Positions 5,498 through 5,573 of a DNA stretch of 5,573 nt are shown in pieces. Numbering within the stretch: position 1 is the first letter of the stretch; the number at the start of each line of letters is the position of its first letter. Source of the DNA: an uncultured Sutterella sp. (lineage in GTDB: Bacteria > Pseudomonadota > Gammaproteobacteria > Burkholderiales > Burkholderiaceae_F); contig CAAECY010000138.1 of assembly GCA_900754475.1 (NCBI GenBank), positions 1 to 5,573 on the forward strand. Direction: 5' to 3'. A program made the translations under genes and the position numbers. The notes beneath the pieces were generated by a model, which did no database searches, had not been told where the DNA came from, and saw only the letters and a program-made list of their open reading frames with translations.

Positions 5498-5573
5498 GTG
5501 TGCTCGGCATGGGCACGTTCTCAAGGGTGAAAGTCCCAAGCGCAGGTGGTAGCGCCAAGCGCATAGCCAGAGG
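5498..5573 (+). mobile_element. 5' end of a group IIC intron (cut by window edge)
   Basis: The sequence begins GTGTGCTCGGCATGGGC and continues with AAGGGTGAAAGTCCC (5523-5537). From memory this closely follows the 5' end of bacterial group IIC introns such as those of Bacillus halodurans and Oceanobacillus iheyensis (GTGTGC-CGGCATGGGTGC, then AGGGTGAGAGTCCC). GTGTG is the conserved 5' splice end. GCTC (5502-5505) can pair with GGGC (5511-5514), and GGG (5525-5527) with CCC (5535-5537), as in the start of domain I. Group IIC introns characteristically insert just downstream of terminator stem-loops, and this one starts two bases after such a stem. Domains I (rest) to VI and any reverse transcriptase/maturase gene lie beyond the right edge. 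An eroded fragment cannot be excluded from these 76 bases. Confidence 0.85.

Noticed and set aside
1..5573. A possible undescribed multi-gene system
   Set aside because: The genes are a standard iron uptake pair, an amino-acid biosynthesis gene, a flavoprotein and an exported CMD protein. Nothing in spacing or content ties them into one new system.

Overview
The window is GC-rich, densely coding bacterial DNA that looks like a Gram-negative proteobacterium. The evidence is an enteric-type feoA/feoB pair, a prephenate dehydrogenase close to the E. coli TyrA family, and a twin-arginine (Tat) export signal. A host-associated betaproteobacterium of the Sutterellaceae type is a guess from overall style, not something the sequence proves.

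Layout. On the minus strand, positions 1-1376 hold a ferrous iron uptake operon. feoA comes first (1376 to 1140), then a 177-base spacer, then the first 320 codons of feoB, which runs off the left edge. The spacer contains a hairpin followed by seven T's in the sense of feoA-to-feoB transcription. It therefore looks like an internal, possibly partial terminator. A stretch of about 536 bases without a recognisable gene (1377-1912) separates this operon from the plus-strand genes. It holds a candidate feoA promoter with a nearby inverted repeat, a terminator-like hairpin, a candidate extended -10 promoter for the plus strand, and a GC-rich leader hairpin in front of tyrA.

On the plus strand lie tyrA (1913-3097, prephenate dehydrogenase with an unusual N-terminal region), a small flavodoxin-fold NAD(P)H/FMN oxidoreductase (3156-3698), and a Tat-exported protein with two carboxymuconolactone-decarboxylase (AhpD-like) repeats and a very long acidic, then Ser/Thr/Pro-rich tail (3829-5388). 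The first two genes are close enough to be co-transcribed. The third follows after 130 bases that include a strong hairpin. The block ends at a very good bidirectional terminator (5460-5495).

Immediately after that terminator, from about 5498 to the end, the sequence matches the 5' end of a bacterial group IIC self-splicing intron. Its position two bases past a terminator stem is the known insertion preference of this class. Only 76 bases of the intron are visible, so its reverse transcriptase would lie outside the window. I found no CRISPR array, tRNA, rRNA or phage gene. No undescribed defence-like system is supported; the most unusual items are the intron junction, the feoA-feoB spacer terminator, and the cysteine-free Tat-exported double-CMD protein.
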